DNA of 46,455 nt from Weissella thailandensis (GTDB taxonomy: Bacteria; Bacillota; Bacilli; Lactobacillales; Lactobacillaceae): the NCBI RefSeq assembly GCF_005405465.1, contig NZ_BJEC01000018.1, positions 1 through 46,455 on the forward strand. Reading direction: 5' to 3'. The notes beneath the pieces were generated by a model. The model saw nothing but the letters and a program-made list of their open reading frames with translations. It was not told where the DNA came from and searched no databases. Shown here in pieces: positions 1 to 7,889 of the stretch (within the stretch, counting starts at the first letter, position 1; each line of letters opens with the position of its first letter). The translations under genes and the position numbers were made by a program.

Positions 1-175
<175 letters not shown>

Positions 176-248
176 AAGTTTGAGTATAACTCAATTTGTT
201 GTTATTTGTTTAACAGAAGTTAAACGAATTTATTAGTGTATTGACTTC

Positions 249-296
249 ACAAATGTTTTGTATCAAGTAAATCACTTGATGACCCTACACATTTGT
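249..296 (-). other. 16S leader stem, possible RNase III processing stalk
   Basis: Nested inverted repeats are visible in the rRNA leader: ACAAATGT (249-256) pairs with ACATTTGT (289-296), and ATCAAGT (262-268) pairs with ACTTGAT (274-280). This lies between boxA and the mature 16S 5' end, where the leader half of the 16S processing stalk is expected. Its partner strand downstream of 16S is outside the window, so the role is inferred. Confidence 0.45.
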
Positions 297-310
297 TTCA
301 TCGAAACGAT

Positions 311-330
311 ATTCAGTTTTCAAAGAACTA
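311..330 (-). promoter_or_regulatory. rRNA antitermination boxA
   Basis: The minus strand reads TAGTTCTTTGAAAACTGAAT, matching the Firmicute rrn boxA (GTTCTTTGAAAACTGAA). It lies between the promoters and 16S, as expected for NusB/NusE-dependent rRNA antitermination. Confidence 0.85.
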
Positions 331-367
331 TCTCGTTAGAAAGCGTTTACTCAACGCCAGCTATATC

Positions 368-396
368 AGAATAACAACTTCGCGCAACATTGTCAA
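368..396 (-). promoter_or_regulatory. rrn promoter P2
   Basis: Perfect -35 TTGACA (391-396) and -10 TATTCT (368-373) are separated by exactly 17 bases. This is the promoter nearest 16S and lies just upstream of boxA. Confidence 0.9.
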
Positions 397-453
397 GAAA
401 TTTATTAACTAACAATTATTGTTTGACGTCTATTGCTCTAACACAACTTAATA

Positions 454-482
454 ATCATATCTTATTAAATCCTGATTGTCAA
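454..482 (-). promoter_or_regulatory. rrn promoter P1
   Basis: Perfect -35 TTGACA (477-482) and -10 TATGAT (454-459) have a 17-base spacer. It lies 86 bases upstream of P2 in the tandem arrangement usual for Firmicute rRNA operons. Confidence 0.9.
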
Positions 483-553
483 CATTTAATTTCAATTGAT
501 TATTATTGAGTTTAAATGAATAATGTAATCTTTCCTCAAAACTCAACTTTTTA

Positions 554-582
554 ATAATACCTAATTTACGAAACAATTGCAA
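554..582 (-). promoter_or_regulatory. possible third, distal rrn promoter
   Basis: TTGCAA (577-582) and TATTAT (554-559) are separated by 17 bases, 100 bases upstream of P1 and just past the stop codon of the gene at 601. A TTGAGTTT/AAACTCAA inverted repeat lies between it and P1. The match is good but weaker than P1 and P2. Confidence 0.5.
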
Positions 583-600
583 GTGTTTTTCAAAATAAAA

Positions 601-987
601 TTAATCTAATTGCATAACTCCTGTCATATCAACGTTTTTCAAAAAATCAACCACGTCCTTGGCATTCACGAACTGCAATCCAAGTAAACTTAATCGATCC
701 AAATTTAAGTTTTCTGAATCAACTGGTTCAAATGTGTATAGAGAAACCAAATCTTCTGGCGAATCCAAACCTTGCGTATGCCAAGCTGCTAACTCACCAA
801 AACGCAAGTTATCCATATTAATACCTAATTCATCTTGCATACCACTAACAAGTGATCCTAGAGCAGTGTCACCGTCATGTTTATGCATCTTAACTGTGTA
901 GAACTTTGGTTCCGGTACTTCATCTGTTACTAAAAAATATGACTGTTCATTTCGCGTAAATATAATTGTTCCTGCAATAAGTGACAT
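601..987 (-). CDS. Nudix-fold-like protein with degenerate catalytic box
   Basis: Predicted 128-residue soluble protein. The N-terminus (AGTIIFTRNEQSYFLV) looks like the first strands of a Nudix fold. Residues 48-56, SGMQDELGI, align with the REUxEExGU core of the Nudix box, but the R-E pair is replaced by S-G. Only the D-E acidic pair and the G-I end remain, so metal binding and hydrolysis are doubtful. It is short for a Nudix enzyme (usually 140-170 residues). It starts 18 bases after the S1-domain gene and may be co-transcribed with it. It is the last gene before the rRNA promoters, with no clear terminator between. Fold assignment is tentative and function is unknown. Confidence 0.6.
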   Translation of the reverse strand: MSLIAGTIIFTRNEQSYFLVTDEVPEPKFYTVKMHKHDGDTALGSLVSGMQDELGINMDNLRFGELAAWHTQGLDSPEDLVSLYTFEPVDSENLNLDRLSLLGLQFVNAKDVVDFLKNVDMTGVMQLD

Positions 988-1005
988 ATTCGTCTCCTTG
1001 TACTC

Positions 1006-1404
1006 CTATTGATGTAAACGTTCAAGTGCTTCATTGATCATCGATTGCCCAGACTTAGAAATGGTATCAAAGCCTATCTCTAAATGTTGATTCGTCCAAT
1101 AATGATGTTGAATATATTTATGCTCTTGTTTTACATTTTCAATATCTAGTGGCGCTTTATCATAACCATCAAGGACTGTCCGTCTAGAAAGAGATATCTT
1201 ATGACTATATAAATCAATATCTAGAATCATGACACGGATTGGTTCGCCAACCTTTATTTCATCCCCAATCTCGTGAATAAATGCTGAACGACACTCAGAT
1301 ATATGAATTAACCCTTGATGTTTTTCATCAAGCTGTACAAAAGCACCATAGGGTTGTATGCCAGTTACAACCCCTTCTAAGACCTGGCCGACATGAAACG
1401 TCAT
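1006..1404 (-). CDS. yugI: S1 RNA-binding domain protein (general stress protein 13 / CvfD family)
   Basis: The 132-residue protein opens with an S1 domain (VGQVLEGVVTGIQPYGAFVQL, then GLIHISE) over about residues 3-75, followed by a short basic and aromatic tail. Members of this family (B. subtilis YugI/GSP13, pneumococcal CvfD) bind RNA and associate with ribosomes, and CvfD acts as a global post-transcriptional regulator. AGGAGG sits 7 bases before the second of two adjacent ATG codons (1404), and that one is chosen; the ATG at 1407 is the alternative. A longer reading from a TTG at 1425 would swallow the ribosome binding site and is unlikely. It lies between cyclophilin and the Nudix-like gene. 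Confidence 0.85.
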   Translation of the reverse strand: MTFHVGQVLEGVVTGIQPYGAFVQLDEKHQGLIHISECRSAFIHEIGDEIKVGEPIRVMILDIDLYSHKISLSRRTVLDGYDKAPLDIENVKQEHKYIQHHYWTNQHLEIGFDTISKSGQSMINEALERLHQ

Positions 1405-1467
1405 CATTATACCTCCTATATACAATATTAAAATATATGTATCCGAGAAAGCATCCCGGCTTATTAA

Positions 1468-2052
1468 TTAATCAGTTACTGTTGCTTTTAAAATTTTGAT
1501 ATCTGTCTTTGGCTTATCGGCAAAGTCAACTTTTTGATTTGCCATGTTATCAATAACATCCATGCCTTCGATAACTTGACCAAATACAGTATGGTGCTTA
1601 TCTAACCATGGGGTCCCACCATTCTTACTATATGCTTGAACGATTTCATCAGGAACCATTCCGTTAAGTGATTGCAACATGCGTTCTGGTACCTTATGTG
1701 CTTGGACAATAAAGAATTGTGAACCATTTGTATTTGGACCAGCATTTGCCATTGACAAAGCGCCCCGCAAATTAAAGACCTCATCCGAAAACTCATCGGC
1801 AAATGATTTACCCCAAATAGATTCACCACCCATACCAGTACCGGTAGGATCACCACCTTGAATCATAAACTCATTAATAACACGATGAAAAATGATGCCA
1901 TCATAATATCCTTGTTTAATTAAACCAACAAAATTTTCAACTGTTTTAGGTGCTTGTGTGGGGAACAATTGTACTTTGATGTTACCTAACGTTGTTGATA
2001 AAGTCGCGATTGGTCCTGACACTTCACTTATATCTAATTGTGGAAAAGCCAT
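1468..2052 (-). CDS. ppiB: Cyclophilin-type peptidyl-prolyl cis-trans isomerase
   Basis: Catalyses cis-trans isomerisation of proline peptide bonds in the cytoplasm; there is no signal peptide. The 194-residue protein has the cyclophilin core: FHRV with the catalytic Arg at residue 57, QGGDPTGTG from 65, [14 protein letters not shown] from 101, and HTVFGQV near the C-terminus. A strong AGAGGAG site precedes the ATG. The gene is monocistronic or leads the short group yugI and 601-987. It is read from its own promoter (2093-2121), divergent from dedA. Family assignment is secure; the client proteins are unknown. Confidence 0.95.
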   Translation of the reverse strand: MAFPQLDISEVSGPIATLSTTLGNIKVQLFPTQAPKTVENFVGLIKQGYYDGIIFHRVINEFMIQGGDPTGTGMGGESIWGKSFADEFSDEVFNLRGALSMANAGPNTNGSQFFIVQAHKVPERMLQSLNGMVPDEIVQAYSKNGGTPWLDKHHTVFGQVIEGMDVIDNMANQKVDFADKPKTDIKILKATVTD

Positions 2053-2092
2053 TATATTTCTCCTCTTAAGTTATGTTAAATACACTGGGGTT

Positions 2093-2121
2093 ATTATAAC
2101 ATATAACGTACATAGGCTTAA
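2093..2121 (-). promoter_or_regulatory. ppiB promoter
   Basis: Extended -10 TGTTATAAT (TATAAT at 2093-2098) with a weak -35 TTAAGC (2116-2121) at 17 bases, about 40 bases upstream of the ppiB start. Confidence 0.6.
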
Positions 2122-2187
2122 AAAAGTGCTAAACTAGAAGCTAAGTAATTTTTAGTCAATTGACAAATATAGGAGTTTAAACACAAA

Positions 2188-2850
2188 ATGGTTCAAATTA
2201 TCGATATATTCCTCCATCTTGATGTTCATTTAAATAATCTAGTAAATACATGGGGTGGTTGGTCATATGCTGCTCTATTTGCCGTTATTTTTATCGAAAC
2301 AGGTGCTGTTGTACTGCCGTTTCTACCCGGTGATTCGTTACTATTTGCAGCTGGATCAATCGCCGCTCTATCGGGTAACTCACTCAACCATTGGGTATTA
2401 ATGTTACTATTTTGGATTGCTGCAACCACTGGTGATTCGCTTAACTTTTGGTTAGGACGAACGGTTGGTTTGAAACTAGTCCGTCACCCTATTTTAGGAC
2501 GCTTTATCAAGGAAAAGCACTTACAAGAGGCTAATGAGTTCTTTGTGAAGCACGGTAAAATGGCTGTTATTCTAGGTCGGTTCTTACCAATCATCCGAAC
2601 ATTGGTTCCTTTCACTGCTTCAATCTCAGGTTTTCGATACCGAAACTTTATCGGGCTAGAAATGATTGCGGTTACCTTATGGGTCGTCGTTGCTGTCGAA
2701 GCCGGTTATTACTTCGGTGGTAATGCGTTCGTCAGCGAACACTTCTCAATAGTCCTCATCGGTATTCTATTTGTTTCAGCATTACCAGCCATTATCAGTG
2801 CTGCTCGTCAAATTATTGTCTCAAAAAAGCAAAAACAGATTGAAAAATAA
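2188..2850 (+). CDS. dedA: DedA-family membrane protein (VTT domain)
   Basis: The 220-residue integral membrane protein has several hydrophobic segments. DedA signatures are present: E37-T-G followed by FLPGDS at 45-50, and GRFLPIIRTLVPF at 130-142 with the conserved Arg131 and Arg137. DedA proteins are proton-driven membrane proteins; several flip undecaprenyl phosphate or phosphatidylethanolamine, and losing them disturbs envelope and membrane potential. The C-terminus is a short lysine-rich cytoplasmic tail. AGGAG lies 12 bases before the ATG, slightly far. This is one of only two plus-strand genes here. It ends at a bidirectional terminator shared with rpoZ. The exact substrate cannot be told from sequence. 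Confidence 0.9.
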   Translation: MVQIIDIFLHLDVHLNNLVNTWGGWSYAALFAVIFIETGAVVLPFLPGDSLLFAAGSIAALSGNSLNHWVLMLLFWIAATTGDSLNFWLGRTVGLKLVRHPILGRFIKEKHLQEANEFFVKHGKMAVILGRFLPIIRTLVPFTASISGFRYRNFIGLEMIAVTLWVVVAVEAGYYFGGNAFVSEHFSIVLIGILFVSALPAIISAARQIIVSKKQKQIEK

Positions 2851-2862
2851 TTATCGTCTATA

Positions 2863-2900
2863 AAAAAGAAGACGGACTTTGTTGAGTCCGTCTTCTTTTT
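2863..2900. terminator. Bidirectional terminator between dedA and rpoZ
   Basis: A 16-bp perfect stem (2863-2878 with 2885-2900) has a 6-base loop and an A tract at one end and a T tract at the other. It can stop both dedA (plus) and the folD-rpoZ operon (minus). Confidence 0.92.
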
Positions 2901-2915
2901 ATGTATTAAACTTAC

Positions 2916-3119
2916 TTATTTGTTTGTATCGTCAATAACCACATTACCAGCTTCTATTTCTTCAAAAGCTTGGCCAATTGGCTTAACTGAATCGAACTTT
3001 GACAAAGTAGGCAATTCACCTTGCTCCAATCCATGAGCTCGTTTTGCGCCTAAAGCAATTAGCTTATAACGTGAATCAACTTTCTCTAATAATTTATCAA
3101 CAGATGGGTATAAAATCAT
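2916..3119 (-). CDS. rpoZ: RNA polymerase omega subunit
   Basis: A 67-residue protein with the omega signature around residues 15-29 ([15 protein letters not shown]). Omega binds the beta-prime C-terminus and aids RNA polymerase assembly; in Firmicutes it is small and dispensable. The start overlaps the gmk stop by 4 bases (ATGA), pointing to translational coupling. In many Firmicutes gmk-rpoZ is followed by priA and fmt. Here the operon stops at the terminator at 2863-2900. Confidence 0.95.
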   Translation of the reverse strand: MILYPSVDKLLEKVDSRYKLIALGAKRAHGLEQGELPTLSKFDSVKPIGQAFEEIEAGNVVIDDTNK

Positions 3120-3733
3120 GCCTCTAACTCCTCAATCATTTTAATATACTCTGGCAACACACGGTTAACGCGTAATCGCTCAACTTTAATAATATCTTTA
3201 ATACGATTAACAGCCAATGAAACTTCATCATTAACAACTGCATAATCATAGTTCGCCATCATACGAATCTCAGCAGTTGCTGCTGATACACGACGATCAA
3301 TAACATCCATCGCCTCTGTACCACGACCAATCAATCGTTCTTTCAGGGCAGCTAAATCAGGTGGTGTTAAGAAAATATAAGCCCCTTCTGGCATTTTTTC
3401 TTTCACCTGTAGTGCACCTTGTACATCTATTTCCAATAGAACATCTCGTCCTGCTGCTAATGTTTGGTCAATAAACTTCTTAGGAGTACCATAATAGTTT
3501 CCTACATATTCAGCATATTCCAACATATCGCCATTTGCAATTTCTGTTTCAAATTCTTCGCGGGTCACAAAAAAGTAATCTTCACCGTTTACCTCACCAT
3601 TTCTGGGCTGTCTAGTAGTCATTGAAATAGAATATTGAAAATCAATATCTGGTTCCTCGAATAAGGCCTTTCGTACAGTACCTTTTCCCACGCCAGACGG
3701 TCCAGATAGTACGATTAATACGCCACGTTTCAT
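3116..3733 (-). CDS. gmk: Guanylate kinase
   Basis: Phosphorylates GMP to GDP with ATP, the essential step of guanine nucleotide supply. The 205-residue protein has the P-loop GPSGVGKGT at 11-19 and the GMP-binding block [12 protein letters not shown] at 36-47. Length is typical. GGAG lies 10 bases upstream of the ATG. About 75 bases separate it from recN with no terminator, so it can be read with the upstream recN genes. It is coupled to rpoZ by an ATGA overlap. Confidence 0.96.
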   Translation of the reverse strand: MKRGVLIVLSGPSGVGKGTVRKALFEEPDIDFQYSISMTTRQPRNGEVNGEDYFFVTREEFETEIANGDMLEYAEYVGNYYGTPKKFIDQTLAAGRDVLLEIDVQGALQVKEKMPEGAYIFLTPPDLAALKERLIGRGTEAMDVIDRRVSAATAEIRMMANYDYAVVNDEVSLAVNRIKDIIKVERLRVNRVLPEYIKMIEELEA

Positions 3734-3807
3734 GGTACACTTGCTCCTAACTTTTTATTTAGCTATTTAAGTAGACATTTTACTCGTTTTTTCTCTTTGA
3801 GACAACT

Positions 3808-5499
3808 TTATTCCTCTGAAATTTTATTATCATGGGCTCTTTTGAGTAAATCACGGGCATTTTCTTTCGCAGCAGGCGTTAATTCATCACCTGATAGCAT
3901 CCGAGCTAATTCATCCGTTCGTTGTTCTTCTGGTAATTGTCGTACCACCGTCTCGGTACGTTCTCCCACTACTTGTTTCTCAATGAAAAAGTGGTGGTCA
4001 GCAATGGCAGCTACCTGAGGTAAATGAGTAATCGTGAGTACTTGCGAGTAACGGCCAATAACAGCTATTTTTTCAGCAATTGCCTGAGCAACACGACCAG
4101 AAACACCCGTATCAACCTCATCAAAAATTATCGATGTTACCCCTTGTTCTCGCGAGAAGATGGTTTTCATAGCCAGCATCATTCGTGAAAGCTCACCACC
4201 AGATGCAATTTTGGCTAATGGCTTAGCACCTTCACCCAAATTAGTTTGAATATAAAACTCAACGATATCAGATCCCGTCGCAGTTAAGCGCTGTTGCTCA
4301 AACTTCACCGAGAAAACAGCCTTATCCATGTACAAATCTTGCAATTGCTCATGAATTTGCTTTGCTAGCGACGTTGCCGCTTCACTTCGAATATCATGTA
4401 GCTGCTCAGCCAAGGTATTGGCTTCTTTTTTAGCAAGTTCTACCTCGTCAGCTAATGCTGCTGCACTCTGCTCACTGCCACCCATTTGGGCTAATTCGGC
4501 ATCTACTTTTTGTTGATGTTCTAACACATCAGTGACTGTCGCACCATATTTCTTTTCCAATGACCGAATCAAATTTAAGCGTTCATCGACAAATTGCAAG
4601 CGTTCTTCATCAAACTCTAAACCATCACGAACCGTTAATATATCCGAACTTGCTTCTTGTAATTCATAATAGGCACCTCGCACAGCCTCAGTTAACCGCG
4701 CATAACGAGGTGATAGTTCTTCAATATCTTCTAACTCACTCATTGCCGTCGCAACAGTTTCTAAACCATTATGTTCCCATTCACCACTTAATGCTTCGTA
4801 AGCCTTTGACAAGGCAGTTAGAACGTCTTGAAAATTTGATAACTCTTGATATTCAGCTTCAAGACGTTCTTCTTCACCAGCTTCCAAGTTGGCTTCATTC
4901 AATTCATTGCTTTGAAAACTTAGCATATCTAGACGCTGTGCCCAAGCTTGTTCATCCGCTTGTCGTTGACGATAAGCATCTTCTAAACGACGATACTTTT
5001 TATAAGCCTGACTGTAGGCCGCCATAACAGGTTGCAATCGATTTTTAGCAAATTCATCTAACAAACTTAAGTGACGTTCAGGTTGCATTAAAGCCTGATG
5101 TTCATTTTGACCATGAATATCTACCAAGTGACTACCTAATAATTTTAAAGCTGTCGCATTGACTAATGTATTATTGACTCGAATAACATTGCGTCCATTT
5201 CGATGCAATTCTCGATGAATCAGCAGTTGGCCATCTTCTAAAACAATGCCTAAATCATCGAGAATCGCTGATAACGCCGTATTTGGTTCAACATCGATCA
5301 ATCCCTGCAAAATTGCTGTATTAGTACCTTCTCGTATGTAATCTTGTGAACCGCGACCACCTGTTAGCAAACCAACCGCGTCAATAATAATAGATTTTCC
5401 AGCACCAGTCTCACCTGTTAATACCGTCATCCCCGGTTCGAAACTAATATTTAATTTTGGAATAATCGCAAAATTTTGAATTGATAGTTCTTGTAACAT
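3808..5499 (-). CDS. recN: DNA repair protein RecN
   Basis: SMC-like ATPase that gathers DNA ends in double-strand-break repair. The 563-residue protein has Walker A GETGAGKS at 29-36, a long helical coiled-coil middle (about 150-380), the ABC signature SGGELSR at 433-439 and Walker B IIFDEVD ending at residue 463. Length is normal. It follows argR by 24 bases, the same order as the B. subtilis ahrC-recN pair. No LexA-type operator is obvious in the short gap, so expression probably comes from the folD operon. Confidence 0.96.
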   Translation of the reverse strand: MLQELSIQNFAIIPKLNISFEPGMTVLTGETGAGKSIIIDAVGLLTGGRGSQDYIREGTNTAILQGLIDVEPNTALSAILDDLGIVLEDGQLLIHRELHRNGRNVIRVNNTLVNATALKLLGSHLVDIHGQNEHQALMQPERHLSLLDEFAKNRLQPVMAAYSQAYKKYRRLEDAYRQRQADEQAWAQRLDMLSFQSNELNEANLEAGEEERLEAEYQELSNFQDVLTALSKAYEALSGEWEHNGLETVATAMSELEDIEELSPRYARLTEAVRGAYYELQEASSDILTVRDGLEFDEERLQFVDERLNLIRSLEKKYGATVTDVLEHQQKVDAELAQMGGSEQSAAALADEVELAKKEANTLAEQLHDIRSEAATSLAKQIHEQLQDLYMDKAVFSVKFEQQRLTATGSDIVEFYIQTNLGEGAKPLAKIASGGELSRMMLAMKTIFSREQGVTSIIFDEVDTGVSGRVAQAIAEKIAVIGRYSQVLTITHLPQVAAIADHHFFIEKQVVGERTETVVRQLPEEQRTDELARMLSGDELTPAAKENARDLLKRAHDNKISEE

Positions 5500-5523
5500 G
5501 CGTCCTCCTCAAGTGTAGCCAAT

Positions 5524-5967
5524 TTACTGTAATTGTTGCGTAACAAACTCACTTGCTTGTACATCTCTATTTAAGATGATCAGTACATCTGAATCATCAC
5601 CTAACATACCAAACAGCTCATCAAAATCGGCTTCTTCTAAGGCTGATTTCAAGGCAGGACCCGTACCAGGCAACACTGTAATCATCACAAAATTATCTTG
5701 CGTACGAATCGTCGTCGTTGGCTCTTGAATAATTCTCTTTATACGTACCAATGCATCAGTTTGTGCCACAATTGCGTAAGCAAACCCTCCTGTTTCAAGA
5801 GGTACTTTAACTAATTGCATCTCCGAAATGTCACGTGAGATGGTCGCTTGGGTCACTTCCCAACCGACCCGATTTAATTCAGCAACCAGATCCTCTTGCC
5901 GTTGAATATTTTTTTGTGCAATCAACTCACGAATTGCCAATTGTCTTTCTTTTTTAGTTTTTCTCAT
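5524..5967 (-). CDS. argR: Arginine repressor ArgR/AhrC
   Basis: Arginine-responsive DNA-binding regulator of 147 residues. The N-terminal winged helix has VTQATISRDI at 38-47, where Ser44-Arg45 are the recognition residues. The C-terminal hexamerisation and arginine-binding domain has GTGPALKSAL (101-110) and LGDDSDVLI (122-130), keeping the paired Asp124-Asp125 that contact arginine. The start overlaps the end of tlyA by 14 bases. No arginine biosynthesis gene is nearby, so targets are elsewhere. Several LAB carry more than one ArgR paralogue, and this position next to recN marks the AhrC-like copy. Confidence 0.94.
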   Translation of the reverse strand: MRKTKKERQLAIRELIAQKNIQRQEDLVAELNRVGWEVTQATISRDISEMQLVKVPLETGGFAYAIVAQTDALVRIKRIIQEPTTTIRTQDNFVMITVLPGTGPALKSALEEADFDELFGMLGDDSDVLIILNRDVQASEFVTQQLQ

Positions 5968-6802
5968 CTACTTGACCCTCGCGATGGGCATTTAACTGGG
6001 AATGTGCTGATTGTACAACGGTCTCTCTGTCAGCCGCCGTCATTGTACTTTCCCCGCCATCCAATACCAGATGTGCAAGAAATTCAATATTTCCCGAACC
6101 ACCCTTAATTGGTGAATAGTCTAACCCAATCATGCTGAATCCTGCTTGTTTGGCATAATCAGCAACTTTATCAATAACTTGGCTATGAATAGTCGCATCT
6201 TTTACAATACCGTGTTTACCAACGGCTTCACGTCCTGCTTCGAATTGCGGTTTAATCAATGTCGCAACCGAACCGCCATCTTCTAGAATTTTAGCCAAAG
6301 GTGGCAAGATAAGATTCAATGAAATGAATGAAACGTCAATCGTTGCTATTTGTGGTTGTCCATCTTGAAAATCCGCCAGTTGTGAGTACCGAAAATTAGT
6401 ATTCTCCATCACGATAACACGTTCATCAGAACGTAATGACCATACTAACTGATTCGTCCCCACATCTAATGCATAAACTAATTTTGCACCATTTTGCAAT
6501 GAAACGTCGGTAAAGCCACCCGTTGATGATCCAATATCCAATACCGTTTTATTTGCCATATCAATGTCAAATACATGTAGTGCTTTTTCTAATTTAAAAC
6601 CACCCCGTGATACATATGGCATGGGAGATCCCTTCAAATGTAACTCCGTAGTAACTGGTATTTTTTCACCAGCCTTATCCATTCGTTGCTCATTAGCACC
6701 TAAGATTTCACCAGCCATAATGGCTCGCTTTGCCTGTTCACGTGAAGTAAATAGTCCTTGTTGTACCGCTAAAACATCAACGCGTTCTTTTTCTATTCCC
6801 AT
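5954..6802 (-). CDS. tlyA: TlyA-family rRNA 2'-O-methyltransferase (YqxC)
   Basis: The 282-residue protein has an N-terminal S4 RNA-binding domain (about 6-60) and an FtsJ-like methyltransferase domain with SAM motif I VLDIGSSTGGFTD at 87-99. TlyA enzymes methylate ribose in 16S and 23S rRNA; in mycobacteria this controls capreomycin sensitivity. The Firmicute homologues are often misnamed hemolysins. It overlaps ispA upstream by 10 bases and argR downstream by 14, so it lies deep in a coupled operon. The precise rRNA sites in this lineage are unknown. Confidence 0.93.
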   Translation of the reverse strand: MGIEKERVDVLAVQQGLFTSREQAKRAIMAGEILGANEQRMDKAGEKIPVTTELHLKGSPMPYVSRGGFKLEKALHVFDIDMANKTVLDIGSSTGGFTDVSLQNGAKLVYALDVGTNQLVWSLRSDERVIVMENTNFRYSQLADFQDGQPQIATIDVSFISLNLILPPLAKILEDGGSVATLIKPQFEAGREAVGKHGIVKDATIHSQVIDKVADYAKQAGFSMIGLDYSPIKGGSGNIEFLAHLVLDGGESTMTAADRETVVQSAHSQLNAHREGQVDEKN

Positions 6803-7665
6803 GTTTGCTCCAATGTTTCTGTAAAATAATCTAAGAATGATGCCAATAATGTTGTATCTAATCCCGTAGCTTTTCCAAACTGTGAAAGTGCTGTGTTAGC
6901 ATTGTTTACTTGTGTTTTTAATGCCGAAACAGTTTGGGGTAATCCCAGAATAGTTGGATAAGCTTGTGATTCCACCTTACCTGCTTGATAATCATCAATA
7001 TCATCTTTGATTTGAAATGCTAACCCATATGCCATACCAAAATCACGCAAGATCTTTTGAACTTTTTCATCTGCGTTAGCCATAATGGCACCAGCTTGTA
7101 GTGCGTATGCAATCAAGGCGCTTGTTTTATGATAGTGAATCGCCTGTGTTTCAGATAATGTCACGACATCTTTCTGCATTGCTTCAATATCTAACACCTG
7201 GCCAGCTACCATACCAGCACCACCTGAATCATTAGCCAAGGCTGTGACAAGTTGTACACGCTGTGCGTCACTCAATGGTTGATCTGCCGCAGTTAGCCAT
7301 TTAAAAGCTAATGGTTGTAAAGCATCCCCCGCTAAAATCGCCATATCCTCACCAAAAGCCCGATGAGTAGTGGGCTTGCCTCGTCTTAACTCGTCATCAT
7401 CCATTGCTGGCAGGTCATCATGAATCAAACTATACGTGTGTACCAATTCTAACGCGCTAGCTGCTTTAAGATAATTGTCAATCGGTTGCCCATAAGTCTG
7501 GAGAACCGCCAATGATAACATCGGCCGGAGACGTTTACCACCTGCCAGCACCGCATACAACATGGATTCCCGCAGTGTTGATAACGAAACATCATTTGTT
7601 AATTCAGTTTCTAAGGTTTGCTCAATTTTAGGTATCACAATCTTTGAAAATTCTTTTAACCGCAT
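6793..7665 (-). CDS. ispA: Polyprenyl synthetase (farnesyl/geranyl diphosphate synthase)
   Basis: Condenses IPP with allylic diphosphates to make C15-class prenyl chains for undecaprenyl and quinone supply. The 290-residue protein from the chosen start has GGKRLRP (42-48), the first aspartate-rich motif DDLPAMDDDELRRGK from residue 83, and the second KDDIDD at 220-225. The start at 7665 (MRLKEF) is chosen because GGAG lies 9 bases before it. An ATG at 7680 would overlap xseB. It sits between xseB and tlyA; dxs, which separates them in Bacillus, is absent, as expected in a mevalonate-pathway LAB. Confidence 0.94.
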   Translation of the reverse strand: MRLKEFSKIVIPKIEQTLETELTNDVSLSTLRESMLYAVLAGGKRLRPMLSLAVLQTYGQPIDNYLKAASALELVHTYSLIHDDLPAMDDDELRRGKPTTHRAFGEDMAILAGDALQPLAFKWLTAADQPLSDAQRVQLVTALANDSGGAGMVAGQVLDIEAMQKDVVTLSETQAIHYHKTSALIAYALQAGAIMANADEKVQKILRDFGMAYGLAFQIKDDIDDYQAGKVESQAYPTILGLPQTVSALKTQVNNANTALSQFGKATGLDTTLLASFLDYFTETLEQTWE

Positions 7666-7669
7666 CAGC

Positions 7670-7888
7670 CTATTCTCCATCGCCAAAATCACTAATGCTG
7701 CCATCCTCGTTCACAATTTTAGCGAGACTAGTTTCAGCATCTTGTAGTGTTTTTTGTAAATCTTGACTAATTTTAATACCAATTTCGAATTGTTTGAGGG
7801 CTTCTTCTAGCGGAACGTCACCTTTTTCCAATTGGCTAACAATTTTTTCTAAGGTTGCTAGATTCTCTTCAAATGTTTTCTCTGCCAT
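7670..7888 (-). CDS. xseB: Exodeoxyribonuclease VII small subunit
   Basis: A 72-residue protein with the XseB helical hairpin signature (FEENLATLEKIVSQLEKG, then PLEEALKQFEIG). It binds the helical part of XseA to form the single-strand-specific exonuclease VII. The MAEKTFEE start at 7888 lies just 1 base after the xseA stop. A longer reading to 7960 would run far inside xseA and is rejected. The C-terminus ends GDGE, immediately before ispA. Confidence 0.94.
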   Translation of the reverse strand: MAEKTFEENLATLEKIVSQLEKGDVPLEEALKQFEIGIKISQDLQKTLQDAETSLAKIVNEDGSISDFGDGE

Positions 7889-7889
7889 T

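Noticed and set aside
4560-5027. 155-codon plus-strand frame inside recN
   Set aside because: It lies wholly within the well-supported recN coiled-coil region and has a composition (His/Leu/Gln-rich) typical of an antisense frame.
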